Source: Candidatus Poribacteria bacterium (lineage in GTDB: Bacteria > Poribacteria > WGA-4E > WGA-3G). Taken from it: a stretch of DNA of 64,000 bases. The notes under the pieces are model-generated. The model was given only the letters and a program-made list of their open reading frames with translations, had not been told where the DNA came from and did no database searches. Made by a program: the position numbers and the translations under genes. Where the stretch lies: assembly GCA_021295735.1 (NCBI GenBank), contig JAGWBU010000003.1:1630-65629 (forward strand), given 5' to 3'. Each line of letters begins with the position of its first letter. The stretch's first letter is position 1. Of this stretch, positions 53,239 through 61,613 are shown piece by piece.

Positions 53239-53607
53239 ATGCAGCAAACTATTGTTTGGATTGTAGTATTAGGTGTTATCCTTCTGGTAGGTATTGGAAT
53301 GATTTTCGCCTTACGTGCACCGCGCACTGCCGCTAAAACATACCCCGCAGATAAGGGACCTAACTATATTGATGTTTCCGAATATCCACAGAAGATGCAA
53401 ACGCTTTATGAGTTGTTTACTCGGAAATGTAGTCGATGCCATACCGTTGCCCGTCCGATTAATTCCACCTTTACACCGGAAGAATGGCGAAAATATGTGC
53501 GTAAGATGATGCGAAAGCCAGGCTCCGGACTTACCCCTAAAACTTCTGAACAGATAATAGAATTTTTAATTTACGATGCACAACATCGGGAGAAAAGTCC
53601 GCCATGA
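53239..53607 (+). CDS. Membrane-anchored c-type cytochrome
   Basis: A 122-residue protein with one N-terminal membrane segment (about 5-25) and a single haem-attachment site CSRCH at residues 64-68. A Met that could be the sixth haem ligand lies in YVRKMMRKPGSG. This resembles small electron-transfer cytochromes facing the periplasm. Its stop overlaps the ATG of the thioredoxin-like gene (ATGA), so electron transfer and thiol chemistry may be linked. Confidence 0.82.
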   Translation: MQQTIVWIVVLGVILLVGIGMIFALRAPRTAAKTYPADKGPNYIDVSEYPQKMQTLYELFTRKCSRCHTVARPINSTFTPEEWRKYVRKMMRKPGSGLTPKTSEQIIEFLIYDAQHREKSPP

Positions 53608-54677
53608 TGAAACTAATACTTACGACCTGTGTCCTGCTGCCTTTTGCGACAGGATTGCATGCAGCACCTGTCAAAAAACTTCAAATTTCAATTGATAATC
53701 AACCCGTCACATTTGCCTCATCACCTATATTCAAAAATGGTTCATGGTTAGTGCCATTAGAGTCTTTCTGCAAACAGTTAGGATTAAAGGTTGAATTCCC
53801 AGATGGTGGAGAGATGGCGGTTATTTGCGGCGTTGGAGAATCGGATCTGTGTGTTCCGCTGCAATTTGGTGAGAGCGCATTCAACATTGATGGTGTTACT
53901 TACGCTAAAATTAAAAGTATCACTGAGCAGTTCGGATTTGAAATCTACAAAGTCTCGGAAACTGAATTAGAGGTCGTACGGCCGGAACAACTTGCCCCTA
54001 AATTTACGTTACCCGACCTCGACGGGACGCCAAGACGTTTGCAGGATTTTCGCGGTAAGAAGACACTTCTCTATATTTGGGGTTCATGGTGAGCATGCCG
54101 TGGACAACTGCCAGGATGGCAGAAATTTTACGCGAAACACCGTGATAAGTTAAACCTTGTCTCCATTGCAATTGATGCACAGGGTGCGTCTGTAGTGCAA
54201 CCATGGCACGATAAGGCTAATGCTGAATTCGTCACGCTCGTCGATTCACAGAATATATTGGGCAATCGGTATAATCTCAAAGCGATTCCCTACGGCGTTA
54301 TGATTGACGCAGCAGGACGGATGGTCAAATCTCCTTTCAACATAAACGTTTCTAACAAAGATACTATTTTGATGTTGGAAAATTGGTTATCGGATCCTAC
54401 CTATAATGCAACCCTTCTTCGTAATTTAAAACCGCTGAACAAATCGCAAAATCCACAGGTCATTGAGGCGAATGCGCGGTTTCAACTTGGACTTACACTG
54501 TTAGAAATAGGAAAAAAGACAGAGGCAATGGCAGAATGGCGAAAAGCACTGGCATTGGATCCTAAAAATTGGATTATTCACAAGCAGATTTGGGCAGTAG
54601 AACATCCCGACAAATTTTATGATGGCAATGTCGATTTTGGGTGGCAAAAAGCGCAGTTAGAAACAGAAAAAAGATAG
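53604..54677 (+). CDS. Candidate selenoprotein: secreted thioredoxin-like (TlpA/redoxin) protein
   Basis: Read straight through an in-frame TGA at 54090-54092, this is a 357-residue protein. Order: signal peptide (MMKLILTTCVLLPFATGLHA), a copper-amine-oxidase-N-like domain (about 27-110, IDNQPVTFASSPIFKNGSW and LVPLESFCKQLGLKVEF), then a redoxin domain. The TGA is codon 163, in GSW-TGA-ACRGQLPGW: exactly where the redox-active Cys of SWCGCR-type redoxins sits, with Cys 165 following. A 6-base-pair hairpin at 54108-54122 fits the bacterial SECIS. The downstream half keeps family features (NRYNLKAIPYGVMIDAAGR) and a TPR-like tail, arguing against a dead gene. Confidence 0.75.
54090..54122 (+). 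promoter_or_regulatory. Putative bacterial SECIS element after the recoded TGA
   Basis: TGA 54090-54092 is followed by the stem CTGCCA (54108-54113), loop GGA (54114-54116) and TGGCAG (54117-54122). The loop starts with G and lies 21 bases after the TGA. As I recall the bSECIS rules, a 3-14-base loop with a G among its first two bases, 16-37 bases from the TGA, is required; this meets them. Confidence 0.65.
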
Positions 54678-54697
54678 TTTCCAAAGGAATTAATCCT

Positions 54698-54838
54698 ATG
54701 GCAATCAAGGAAATATTTTGTAAATCGCTATGGATTCAGTTACTACTTTTGTCTGTTATAGGCTTGATTGTCTATAACGCTTTCGTCTATACAGAAGATG
54801 CTAAGGAATGGTATCAAAGATTTTTGGAAGAATTTTGA
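54698..54838 (+). CDS. Single-span membrane microprotein
   Basis: Forty-six residues with one hydrophobic segment (about 12-27, LWIQLLLLSVIGLIVYNAF) and a charged C-terminus (DAKEWYQRFLEEF). AAAGGA precedes its ATG by 9 bases. It follows the redoxin gene by 20 bases and precedes the dockerin protein by 16, so it is probably translated. It may be a small subunit of the cytochrome/redoxin unit. No family recognised. Confidence 0.55.
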   Translation: MAIKEIFCKSLWIQLLLLSVIGLIVYNAFVYTEDAKEWYQRFLEEF

Positions 54839-54854
54839 CTAAGGAGGATACAGC

Positions 54855-56321
54855 ATGAAACGAAATTATCTCTTGATTCTGTTACTGTCTCTTTTCACTA
54901 TTCTCGGATATGCTGAAGAAGTCTGTGAGATTAATAGACCCAGCATCGTAGAACGGATTGAAAACAGGACATATCCCTCTGTTTTTGGAGCATGGAGTCA
55001 TGAACTCTTAAACTATCCAAGACCCGATGATATATATGAATGGTCATACTATAAAGAGATGTTAGCACACCGCGACCTATATTGGGGCGGGGCGAACCTC
55101 GGCATCCAGTGGCGATTTCTTACGCTTGAAGGGGTGAAATTAGTTGCAGCGGGGGCATTGTGGTTACCTATAGAAAGGAAAAATCAGATACTCTCTGAAA
55201 ACCCGAACTATCTTCACCTTATTGCGGTGTACTATTATGGTGCTCACCCATTAGCTTATCCAGAAGATTGGCCGTATTGGCTCAGGGATAAATCGGGAAG
55301 TAGAGTTCAAGACGAAGGTTGGAGTGAACTTCTTATAGACTGGACACATCCCGGTGCGCAAGATCATTTCGTCCAACAAGCCGTTGCAGCTGCGAAATGT
55401 GGTATCTTTGATGGTATTTTCTTGGATTGGTGGAGTGAAGAACCACAGTGGGATCAAGAGATGGCAGACCTCTATCACGGGAGCAAGGTGGATGGTCTCG
55501 TCTCACTGGTGAAACGCATCCGTGAAGCGGTTGGAGACGATTTTTTGATTATCGTTAACACAAACACCCGCAAGATTCCGCGCTCCGCACCTTATGTAAA
55601 CGGAAGTTTTATGGAAACGATAGGAAGTATAAAAGGGTACTCTCGCGAACGTTTAATTGAAATCGAGGATGCTTTGTCGTGGTATGAAGAAAACTTCAGA
55701 TCCCCCCAAGTTAACTGTTTGGAAGGTTCGGGTATTCCCAGTGAGCCGCTGGACTCTCCAACGAATAAGCAATCAGCACGCGTCTTTACCACCCTAAGTC
55801 TCACGCATTCTAACGGCTACGTTTCGTTTAACACGGGGATTAGGGGAGGCAACAATCACGAACATGCTTACGAGATTTGGGAAGGACATTCACAGGAACA
55901 CACAAGGGGAGGAGAGCATGCTCATGCCGAGCAGTACTGGTATCCGTTTTGGGATGTCAACCTTGGTCAACCTATTGGTGAAAAGGCACAACTCTATGAA
56001 GATCGAGACGGACTCTTTATCCGGGAGTTCACTAACGGCTGGGCGGTATATAACCGAAGTGGCACCGAACAGAACGTCCAATTGCCGATGCAAGCCATCG
56101 GTGTTGCAAGTGGTATCACCGCCACACAACACACGATCCCCGATTTAGATGGCGAGATGTATTTGAAAACTGAGGTAAATGCGGATGTGAATGGCGATGG
56201 CGTTGTGAATATTCTGGATTTAGTTGCTGTTGCGAATGCTTTTGGCGAAGCGGAACCCGACCTAAATGACGATGGTATCGTGAACATTCAGGACTTGGTT
56301 ATTGTTGCGAATGCGTTTTGA
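54855..56321 (+). CDS. Secreted glycoside-hydrolase-like protein with C-terminal dockerin
   Basis: A 488-residue protein. Signal peptide (MKRNYLLILLLSLFTILGYA); then a TIM-barrel-like region of the putative glycosidase type, with FDGIFLDWWSEEPQWDQ (Asp and Glu candidates) and LLIDWTHPGAQDHFVQQAV. The last 47 residues are a type I dockerin: two calcium loops DVNGDGVVNILDLVAVANAF and DLNDDGIVNIQDLVIVANAF. Dockerins bind cohesins in cellulosome-like complexes. AAGGAGGA precedes the ATG. The enzyme's substrate is unknown. Confidence 0.8.
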   Translation: MKRNYLLILLLSLFTILGYAEEVCEINRPSIVERIENRTYPSVFGAWSHELLNYPRPDDIYEWSYYKEMLAHRDLYWGGANLGIQWRFLTLEGVKLVAAGALWLPIERKNQILSENPNYLHLIAVYYYGAHPLAYPEDWPYWLRDKSGSRVQDEGWSELLIDWTHPGAQDHFVQQAVAAAKCGIFDGIFLDWWSEEPQWDQEMADLYHGSKVDGLVSLVKRIREAVGDDFLIIVNTNTRKIPRSAPYVNGSFMETIGSIKGYSRERLIEIEDALSWYEENFRSPQVNCLEGSGIPSEPLDSPTNKQSARVFTTLSLTHSNGYVSFNTGIRGGNNHEHAYEIWEGHSQEHTRGGEHAHAEQYWYPFWDVNLGQPIGEKAQLYEDRDGLFIREFTNGWAVYNRSGTEQNVQLPMQAIGVASGITATQHTIPDLDGEMYLKTEVNADVNGDGVVNILDLVAVANAFGEAEPDLNDDGIVNIQDLVIVANAF

Positions 56322-56342
56322 TAAGCGAAGTCATTCAATAAC

Positions 56343-57233
56343 CTATTCCACCGCAAGTCGTTTTTTCTGTTCTTCCAACATTTTCTTTTGACGTTTGACA
56401 CGTTCTGGCACTAATCGTTCCCGCGGTGCCGTCGGTTTGAAATCTAAGCGGTCTTTGCCCAATCCACGTAAGACTGCCAACTCTACTGGTGAGAAATCGT
56501 CTGAATTCTTGCGATTAAAATTCATCGGTTCTTTGAGTGCAACTGGCGGATTTGTGATGAAACGGGCGCGTCCTGACGGATTTTGTGATGCGGAATGCAA
56601 GATGAACGGATGTAAGAGAACAACGTCTCCCGCATTTCCAGTAATTTCCACAAAGTCCTTACACTTTTGATACAACTGACCAAAACCTTGTCCCGGTAGC
56701 AAACCCTCTGGATGTGCGGACAAATGCTGAGCCACATGTTGCACCGAATCGCAAGCAACATAAGTGCCACCACTTTTTGGATAAATATCTGACCAGACAA
56801 CGATGGTAAGCAATCCCTGCTCAGGACTATCCAAGAAGTGTCTGAAGAAATCGCCATCCTTATGCCAACCGGAGAAGTGAGACTCAGGGGGTTGCCATTC
56901 TGTATCTGCACCTAATTTAAAGTTGATAATAAATCCATCGCCCCAAGAAGGTTCTGTATTGGCAATCCTATTTTCACCACCGAGCAGGTCACAGATAGCA
57001 TCCCATGCCCTCGGCGCGATTTCTCGGATCGGCATACGATTCATTGAAGGCAGATGGATGCGCGGCTCTTTCCAAGTTGCGGGTTCATCAGGATCATAAC
57101 CGAGACGTTTGAAAGCAAATGCTTGCCACTCTGCTGCTAATTCGCGCGAAAAGCAGTTTTTCAGGACTACATGTCCCTTTTCAACAAAATGGTCTACATC
57201 CGATTCTGTAAGTGTTTGGTAAGTTTTTGGCAT
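56343..57233 (-). CDS. Phytanoyl-CoA dioxygenase family protein
   Basis: Third PhyH-type Fe(II)/2-oxoglutarate oxygenase, 296 residues. His 124 and Asp 126 in SGWHKDGDFF are the proximal ligands; His 213 in ILHSASQNPSGRARF is the likely distal ligand and the Arg in GRARF the 2-oxoglutarate anchor. A basic C-terminal tail (KRQKKMLEEQKKRL) is unusual and may be a coiled coil. It is on the same strand as the Tm-1-like gene just upstream (10 bases between), probably one operon. Confidence 0.9.
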   Translation of the reverse strand: MPKTYQTLTESDVDHFVEKGHVVLKNCFSRELAAEWQAFAFKRLGYDPDEPATWKEPRIHLPSMNRMPIREIAPRAWDAICDLLGGENRIANTEPSWGDGFIINFKLGADTEWQPPESHFSGWHKDGDFFRHFLDSPEQGLLTIVVWSDIYPKSGGTYVACDSVQHVAQHLSAHPEGLLPGQGFGQLYQKCKDFVEITGNAGDVVLLHPFILHSASQNPSGRARFITNPPVALKEPMNFNRKNSDDFSPVELAVLRGLGKDRLDFKPTAPRERLVPERVKRQKKMLEEQKKRLAVE

Positions 57234-57243
57234 CTATATCCTC

Positions 57244-58452
57244 TTATTTCAGGCTATCCAACAACGTTTCTGCAAGTTTTGTCGCGAATTCGTCATCGTT
57301 GATGTGAACGTCCATTTCAATGACTGTAACATTGTCCGCGATGTATGCCTTTAGATTTTCTCGCCACGCATCTCGCGCTTCGGGTGAATCGAAAGGTTGA
57401 CCTGTTTTATCAATAGCAGAGACACCTTGTGTCGGAACAAGGACGGTTGTAGGTCCATTCGCTTCACTGAGTTTGTGTGCCATGATTTTTCCTAACTCAG
57501 CAGTTTCTTCAGGGGTTGTCCGCATGAGTGTGACCGTCGGATTGTGCTGATAGAAATGTCGTTTGCTAAACTTCTCTGGCACAGTATCAGGAGGACCGAA
57601 GTTTACCATATCCAAGGCACCGGGTGCAATAACTTGAGGCAAACCCGCTTGTCCTGCAGCTTCCAACCGTTCGGGACCAGCACTGAGAATTCCACCCACC
57701 AATTCGTCTGCAAGTTCTGTCGTTGTTACGTCTAACACACCGGCAAGGAATCCACCTTTGACAAGGTCTTCCATTGCACGTCCACCTGTGCCTGTTGCGT
57801 GAAAAACGAGGACTTCGTAGCCAGCAGCTTCAAGGATTTCACGCGCTTTTGTGACGCACGGGGTTGTTACACCGAACATTGTCGCAGCGATTAGGGGTTT
57901 ATCATCTGTTGCCTCCGGTGCTGCTGCGGTTACCATTCCAACGACTGCCCTCGCAGCGTTAGTGAGTATCTGTCGTGACAGGCGATTGATACCTGAAATA
58001 TCAACGACAGAATACATCATACATATATCTTTGGACTGCACATACGGACTTGTATCACCTGATGCGAGCGTTGATACCATCAGTTTCGGGACTCCCACAG
58101 GTAACGCCTGCATCGCTGTTGTTCCGATGGTCGTCCCCGCAGAACCTCCGAGTGAGATGATGCCATCAATTTCTCCTGCAGCATGTTTCCCTGCGATAAG
58201 CGTTGCTGCACCTTGTGCCATTACAGCGACACTATTGCCCCGGTCCCCTTCATCTCGCAATGCTTTTAGCGACGAACCAGCAGCTTGTGCAACTTCATCA
58301 GCAGAAACATCAGGTATGAACAACGGTTCTCCCAAGATTCCTGTATCAACAACACACGTTGACACTTCACTATATTCTATGTGATCTGTGATAAAGGCAA
58401 ATTCTTCACCTTTGGTATCCATTGTTCCGACAACGCAAACTGTTTTCGCCAT
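57244..58452 (-). CDS. Tm-1-like ATP-binding domain protein (UPF0261)
   Basis: A 402-residue protein of the Tm-1/UPF0261 family: N-terminal VCVVGTMDTKGEEFAFITDHI, the glycine-rich nucleotide segments SLGGSAGTTIGTTAMQALP and VFHATGTGGRAMEDLVKGG. In plants Tm-1 inhibits tobamovirus replication; bacterial roles are unclear, and these genes accompany metabolic genes. It precedes the PhyH gene on the same strand. AGGAG lies before the ATG. Confidence 0.88.
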   Translation of the reverse strand: MAKTVCVVGTMDTKGEEFAFITDHIEYSEVSTCVVDTGILGEPLFIPDVSADEVAQAAGSSLKALRDEGDRGNSVAVMAQGAATLIAGKHAAGEIDGIISLGGSAGTTIGTTAMQALPVGVPKLMVSTLASGDTSPYVQSKDICMMYSVVDISGINRLSRQILTNAARAVVGMVTAAAPEATDDKPLIAATMFGVTTPCVTKAREILEAAGYEVLVFHATGTGGRAMEDLVKGGFLAGVLDVTTTELADELVGGILSAGPERLEAAGQAGLPQVIAPGALDMVNFGPPDTVPEKFSKRHFYQHNPTVTLMRTTPEETAELGKIMAHKLSEANGPTTVLVPTQGVSAIDKTGQPFDSPEARDAWRENLKAYIADNVTVIEMDVHINDDEFATKLAETLLDSLK

Positions 58453-58550
58453 CGGCAGATTCCTCCGCTATGTTTGTTGAATTGTATTGATAGATTATAT
58501 GGGAAGGAATAGAATGTGTCAAGTTAATTTCACAATACAACTTATTCCGA

Positions 58551-58589
58551 ATTATGCACCTTTTTTCTTATAACTCGCGTCATTATATA
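58551..58589 (+). promoter_or_regulatory. ECF-type promoter of the second sigma gene (copy 2 of the shared motif)
   Basis: ATTATGCACC at 58551-58560, 15 bases, then CGCGTCATTATATA from 58576. It lies 46 bases before the GTG start. Same layout as at 35864-35902 and 60029-60067. Confidence 0.65.
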
Positions 58590-58627
58590 TATATGAGTGA
58601 GTAAAGGGACGCTTCTGGAGGCTGTTA

Positions 58628-59869
58628 GTGAAAAACGAAGACGTTGCGTTGATTCAACGCATCCTTACAGGTGATGAAGATGCCTTTGCATGTTTGATTG
58701 GAAAGTACCAGAAACAAGTTCATGCGCATGCATGGCGAAAAACCGGAGATTTCCATATCGCCGAAGATGTTACGCAAGAAACCTTCCTACAAGTGTATCA
58801 GAAACTGGAGACGTTAGAAGACCCGACGCAGTTTTCAAGATGGCTTCATGCGATTGTGAATAACCTTTGTAACGCATGGTTTCGAAAAAATCGGATAAAA
58901 ACGGAATCGCTGGAAGAAACCGACATATCAGAAATAGAGATAGAAGCGTATTCCCGATATGTCGCTGCAGAACACGCTCAAATTAATGCTGATGCGCAAC
59001 GCGACCTCGTCAAGAAATTGCTTGCGAAGTTGAAAGAAAGCGATCGGGAAGTTATTACACTCCACTACTTTGAGGAGATGACATCTTCAGAGATAGGTAC
59101 GTATTTAGGCGTATCAGAAAATACCGCCAAAAGTCGGATCCGTCGTGCGCGGCAACGATTAAAAAAGTATGAACCCCTGATACAAGAAGTGTTAGACATT
59201 ACAATCGAAGGGGAACAACATTCCCAACACCAGTTGAAAGGAGAAATTAGCATGGCAAAAGAAGTGAAAAATGAAACCAAAGTTGAGGTGAATCCCGCAG
59301 AAATGCAGAGAAGTCTTACTGAGATGCGAGTTGAGATTGGTGAGCTCCGTGAACAGATGCAGTCTATCGTTGAGGAACTAAACACTCGCCGTTCTGAAGA
59401 TGATTTGTTGCGTCCGCCCCGCTCACAACGAAGTGATGCACTTAAGACATTAAGCACACTCCCCGCAGATGCTGAAAATCAGGTAGCATGGGGTTATGTT
59501 GGTGCATATAAGACCGCGTCCAATGCTGGCAAGTCACGCATCGCATATTGGGCGGACAACATTGATATTTTCTTAAACAAAGCACCGGATGCTGACATCG
59601 TAAATTTCGCAAATCTCTTCACCAATCCAACCGTAGTCGCTGTTTTAAGACAGTTGGTGGAAGGTGGTAAATCCATTGCGGATTTGGCAAAAGAGAGTGG
59701 CATCTCAGAAGATGAGATAGAGAAAGCTGTGCAGACGGTAGTAGACGCTACATTAGCGAAACGCACGGAAGATAATCTCATTACACCAAAAAACGATGTG
59801 ATTTCCTTTTTCCTAAACTTTGTGAGTATGACAATCGTACATCTCGGACATATCAAACCAGAAAATTAA
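58628..59869 (+). CDS. ECF sigma factor with C-terminal winged-helix-like domain (copy 1)
   Basis: A 413-residue sigma-70-family protein. Residues 1-185 give region 2 (FHIAEDVTQETFLQVYQKL) and region 4 (TLHYFEEMTSSEIGTYLG, then RIRRARQRL). The rest is a coiled-coil stretch (about 225-260) and a C-terminal domain with NPTVVAVLRQLVEGGKSIADLA and SGISEDEIEKAVQT, resembling a winged-helix repressor domain. An in-frame AAAGGAG plus ATG at 59252 (residue 209) could start the C-terminal part separately. It may be a built-in regulator. GTG start, with GGAGG 7 bases upstream. Confidence 0.85.
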   Translation: MKNEDVALIQRILTGDEDAFACLIGKYQKQVHAHAWRKTGDFHIAEDVTQETFLQVYQKLETLEDPTQFSRWLHAIVNNLCNAWFRKNRIKTESLEETDISEIEIEAYSRYVAAEHAQINADAQRDLVKKLLAKLKESDREVITLHYFEEMTSSEIGTYLGVSENTAKSRIRRARQRLKKYEPLIQEVLDITIEGEQHSQHQLKGEISMAKEVKNETKVEVNPAEMQRSLTEMRVEIGELREQMQSIVEELNTRRSEDDLLRPPRSQRSDALKTLSTLPADAENQVAWGYVGAYKTASNAGKSRIAYWADNIDIFLNKAPDADIVNFANLFTNPTVVAVLRQLVEGGKSIADLAKESGISEDEIEKAVQTVVDATLAKRTEDNLITPKNDVISFFLNFVSMTIVHLGHIKPEN

Positions 59870-59934
59870 ACTCGGTTCGGTAATCCGTAAAGCATTTAGA
59901 CGAGTTATTAGAGCGTATCTCAAAAATCATTTGT

Positions 59935-59960
59935 AGGGCGGGGTCTCTGTGCCCCGCCAT
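59935..59960 (+). repeat. Half copy of the dispersed foldback repeat
   Basis: AGGGCGGGGTCTCTGTGCCC and onward matches the left arm of the foldbacks at 4835 and 19921; the right arm is missing. It lies between the two ECF sigma paralogues. Confidence 0.6.
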
Positions 59961-60028
59961 CTACTATCCTTCCATTATAACAAACCCTACGACAAACCAT
60001 ACCCTCTTAAATCCACCCTCAATTTAAA

Positions 60029-60067
60029 TATATGCAACTATTTCCGCCTAATTCGCGTCACTATATA
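60029..60067 (+). promoter_or_regulatory. ECF-type promoter of the third sigma gene (copy 3 of the shared motif)
   Basis: TATATGCAAC at 60029-60038, 15 bases, then CGCGTCACTATATA from 60054. It lies about 117 bases before the ATG, farther than in the other copies. Confidence 0.65.
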
Positions 60068-60176
60068 GCGAATGTATTGATTAGCGTTTCTTAACACACT
60101 TTATAAGTGTCCTATCCGAGAAACGCGCAAACCCTATAATTCCCCTTGATGAAAATATCTATTTTGGAGATGTCAG

Positions 60177-61373
60177 ATGAAAAGCGACGATGTTGCGTTG
60201 ATTCAACGTGTCCTTGCAGGTGACGAGGCTGCTTTTGCTGATTTAGTTAGCAAATACGAGAAACAGGTTCACGCGTATGTGGTGCGGAAAATAGGTGATT
60301 TCCATATCGCTGAAGACATTACCCAAGAGACCTTTCTGGAAGTCCATCAGAAATTAGAAACCCTGAAAGACCCAGCGAAGTTTTCAACGTGGCTATATGC
60401 GATAGTGAAAAACCTTTGTATCGCTTGGTACCGAAAAAATCGGCTTCTACCTGAATCGCTGGAAGAGATGCATATCTCAAAAATAGAGACAGATACCTAT
60501 TCTCGGCACGTCGCTTCCGAACATGCAAAAGCTACTGCGTATGCACAACGCGACCTTGTCAAAAAACTGCTTACGAAGTTGAAGGAGAGTGACCGAGAAA
60601 TAATCACACTCCACTATTTTGAAGAGATGACAACTGCTGAGATAGGGACGTACTTAGGAATACCAGAAAATACGATTAAGAGTCGGCTATATCGCGCACG
60701 CCAGCGATTAAAGAAGTACGGATTTATGATGCAAGAGGAATTAGATATTACAATTGAAATGGAACATCGTTCCGAACAACAGTTGAAAGGAGAAATTAGC
60801 ATGGCAGACGAAGTGAGAAATGAATCCGAGCTTGACGCGAAGTTAGCAGATATGCTACATCAAATTGTCGATTTGCAAGAGCAAATTAATGTTCTTGCAT
60901 CCAAATCTGAGGCATCTATGGACTCAAAGAAAAATGACAGGCTTGCAGGATTAACTCAACTCCCTGATGGCGAAGATGTAATCAGATGGGGGTACGGTGG
61001 TGCATACCGCACAGCTTCTGGTAAGTCATCAACGCGAGGTTCAATCTGGACGGATAGTGTTGATAATTTCCTATCCAGAGCACCAGATGCTGAAATCGTG
61101 AATCTTGCGAAATACTTCACAAACCCTATCGTAGTAGCTGTTTTAAGGCAGTTAGTCGGAGGCAGGAAATCTGTTGCTGTCTTGGCAAACGGATGTGGCA
61201 TTCCCGAAAATGAGATGGAGAAAACTGTGGAGATATTGATTGATGCTGCATTAGCGAAGCGTACGGAAGACAATTTCATTGAACCCAAAAACGATGCCGT
61301 TTTCTATTTACTAAACTTCGTAGGTATGGTTATTGTTTATTTGAAACCAGAAGATCATCATTCTCAAGATTAA
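60177..61373 (+). CDS. ECF sigma factor with C-terminal winged-helix-like domain (copy 2)
   Basis: A 398-residue paralogue of the preceding sigma factor, collinear along its whole length: FHIAEDITQETFLEVHQKL (region 2), TLHYFEEMTTAEIGTYLG (region 4) and the C-terminal NPIVVAVLRQLVGGRKSVA. The same internal AAAGGAG and ATG occur at 60801, again at codon 209. GGAG lies 7 bases before ATG 60177. The two tandem genes probably arose by duplication; whether they see the same promoter is unknown. Confidence 0.85.
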   Translation: MKSDDVALIQRVLAGDEAAFADLVSKYEKQVHAYVVRKIGDFHIAEDITQETFLEVHQKLETLKDPAKFSTWLYAIVKNLCIAWYRKNRLLPESLEEMHISKIETDTYSRHVASEHAKATAYAQRDLVKKLLTKLKESDREIITLHYFEEMTTAEIGTYLGIPENTIKSRLYRARQRLKKYGFMMQEELDITIEMEHRSEQQLKGEISMADEVRNESELDAKLADMLHQIVDLQEQINVLASKSEASMDSKKNDRLAGLTQLPDGEDVIRWGYGGAYRTASGKSSTRGSIWTDSVDNFLSRAPDAEIVNLAKYFTNPIVVAVLRQLVGGRKSVAVLANGCGIPENEMEKTVEILIDAALAKRTEDNFIEPKNDAVFYLLNFVGMVIVYLKPEDHHSQD

Positions 61374-61390
61374 CTGTTAGGGCAATATTG

Positions 61391-61440
61391 CGCGTTGTAT
61401 AGGAGAAGTCGCCACTCAGAGATTGATCCTATACAACGCG
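61391..61440 (+). repeat. 14-base-pair inverted repeat
   Basis: CGCGTTGTATAGGA at 61391-61404 and its exact reverse complement TCCTATACAACGCG at 61427-61440, with a 22-base loop. There is no T-run after it, so it is not a standard terminator; it might still halt transcripts between the sigma gene and the next gene, or be a protein-binding site. Confidence 0.55.
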
Positions 61441-61613
61441 TTACGGTTACAGATAAAACACACCTTATTCTGATTTGATTCTCTTTACTAAATGTGCTAT
61501 CATTTATTGTAGCGATGCATGTTTCAGTGACTTGTAGTTTTTAGTTTTCCAATCCCAATTCTATCATTAATAATCACACATTAGTAATCACAGCAAGTTT
61601 ACTCAGAGAACAG

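Noticed and set aside
54090-54092. The in-frame TGA as a plain nonsense mutation splitting the redoxin into two genes
   Set aside because: It stands at the catalytic position, a SECIS-like hairpin follows at the right distance, and the downstream half has no ribosome-binding site of its own near the break. It is still possible and is stated as the main alternative.
61391-61440. The inverted repeat as a rho-independent terminator
   Set aside because: No T-run follows and the loop is 22 bases, so it was listed only as a repeat.
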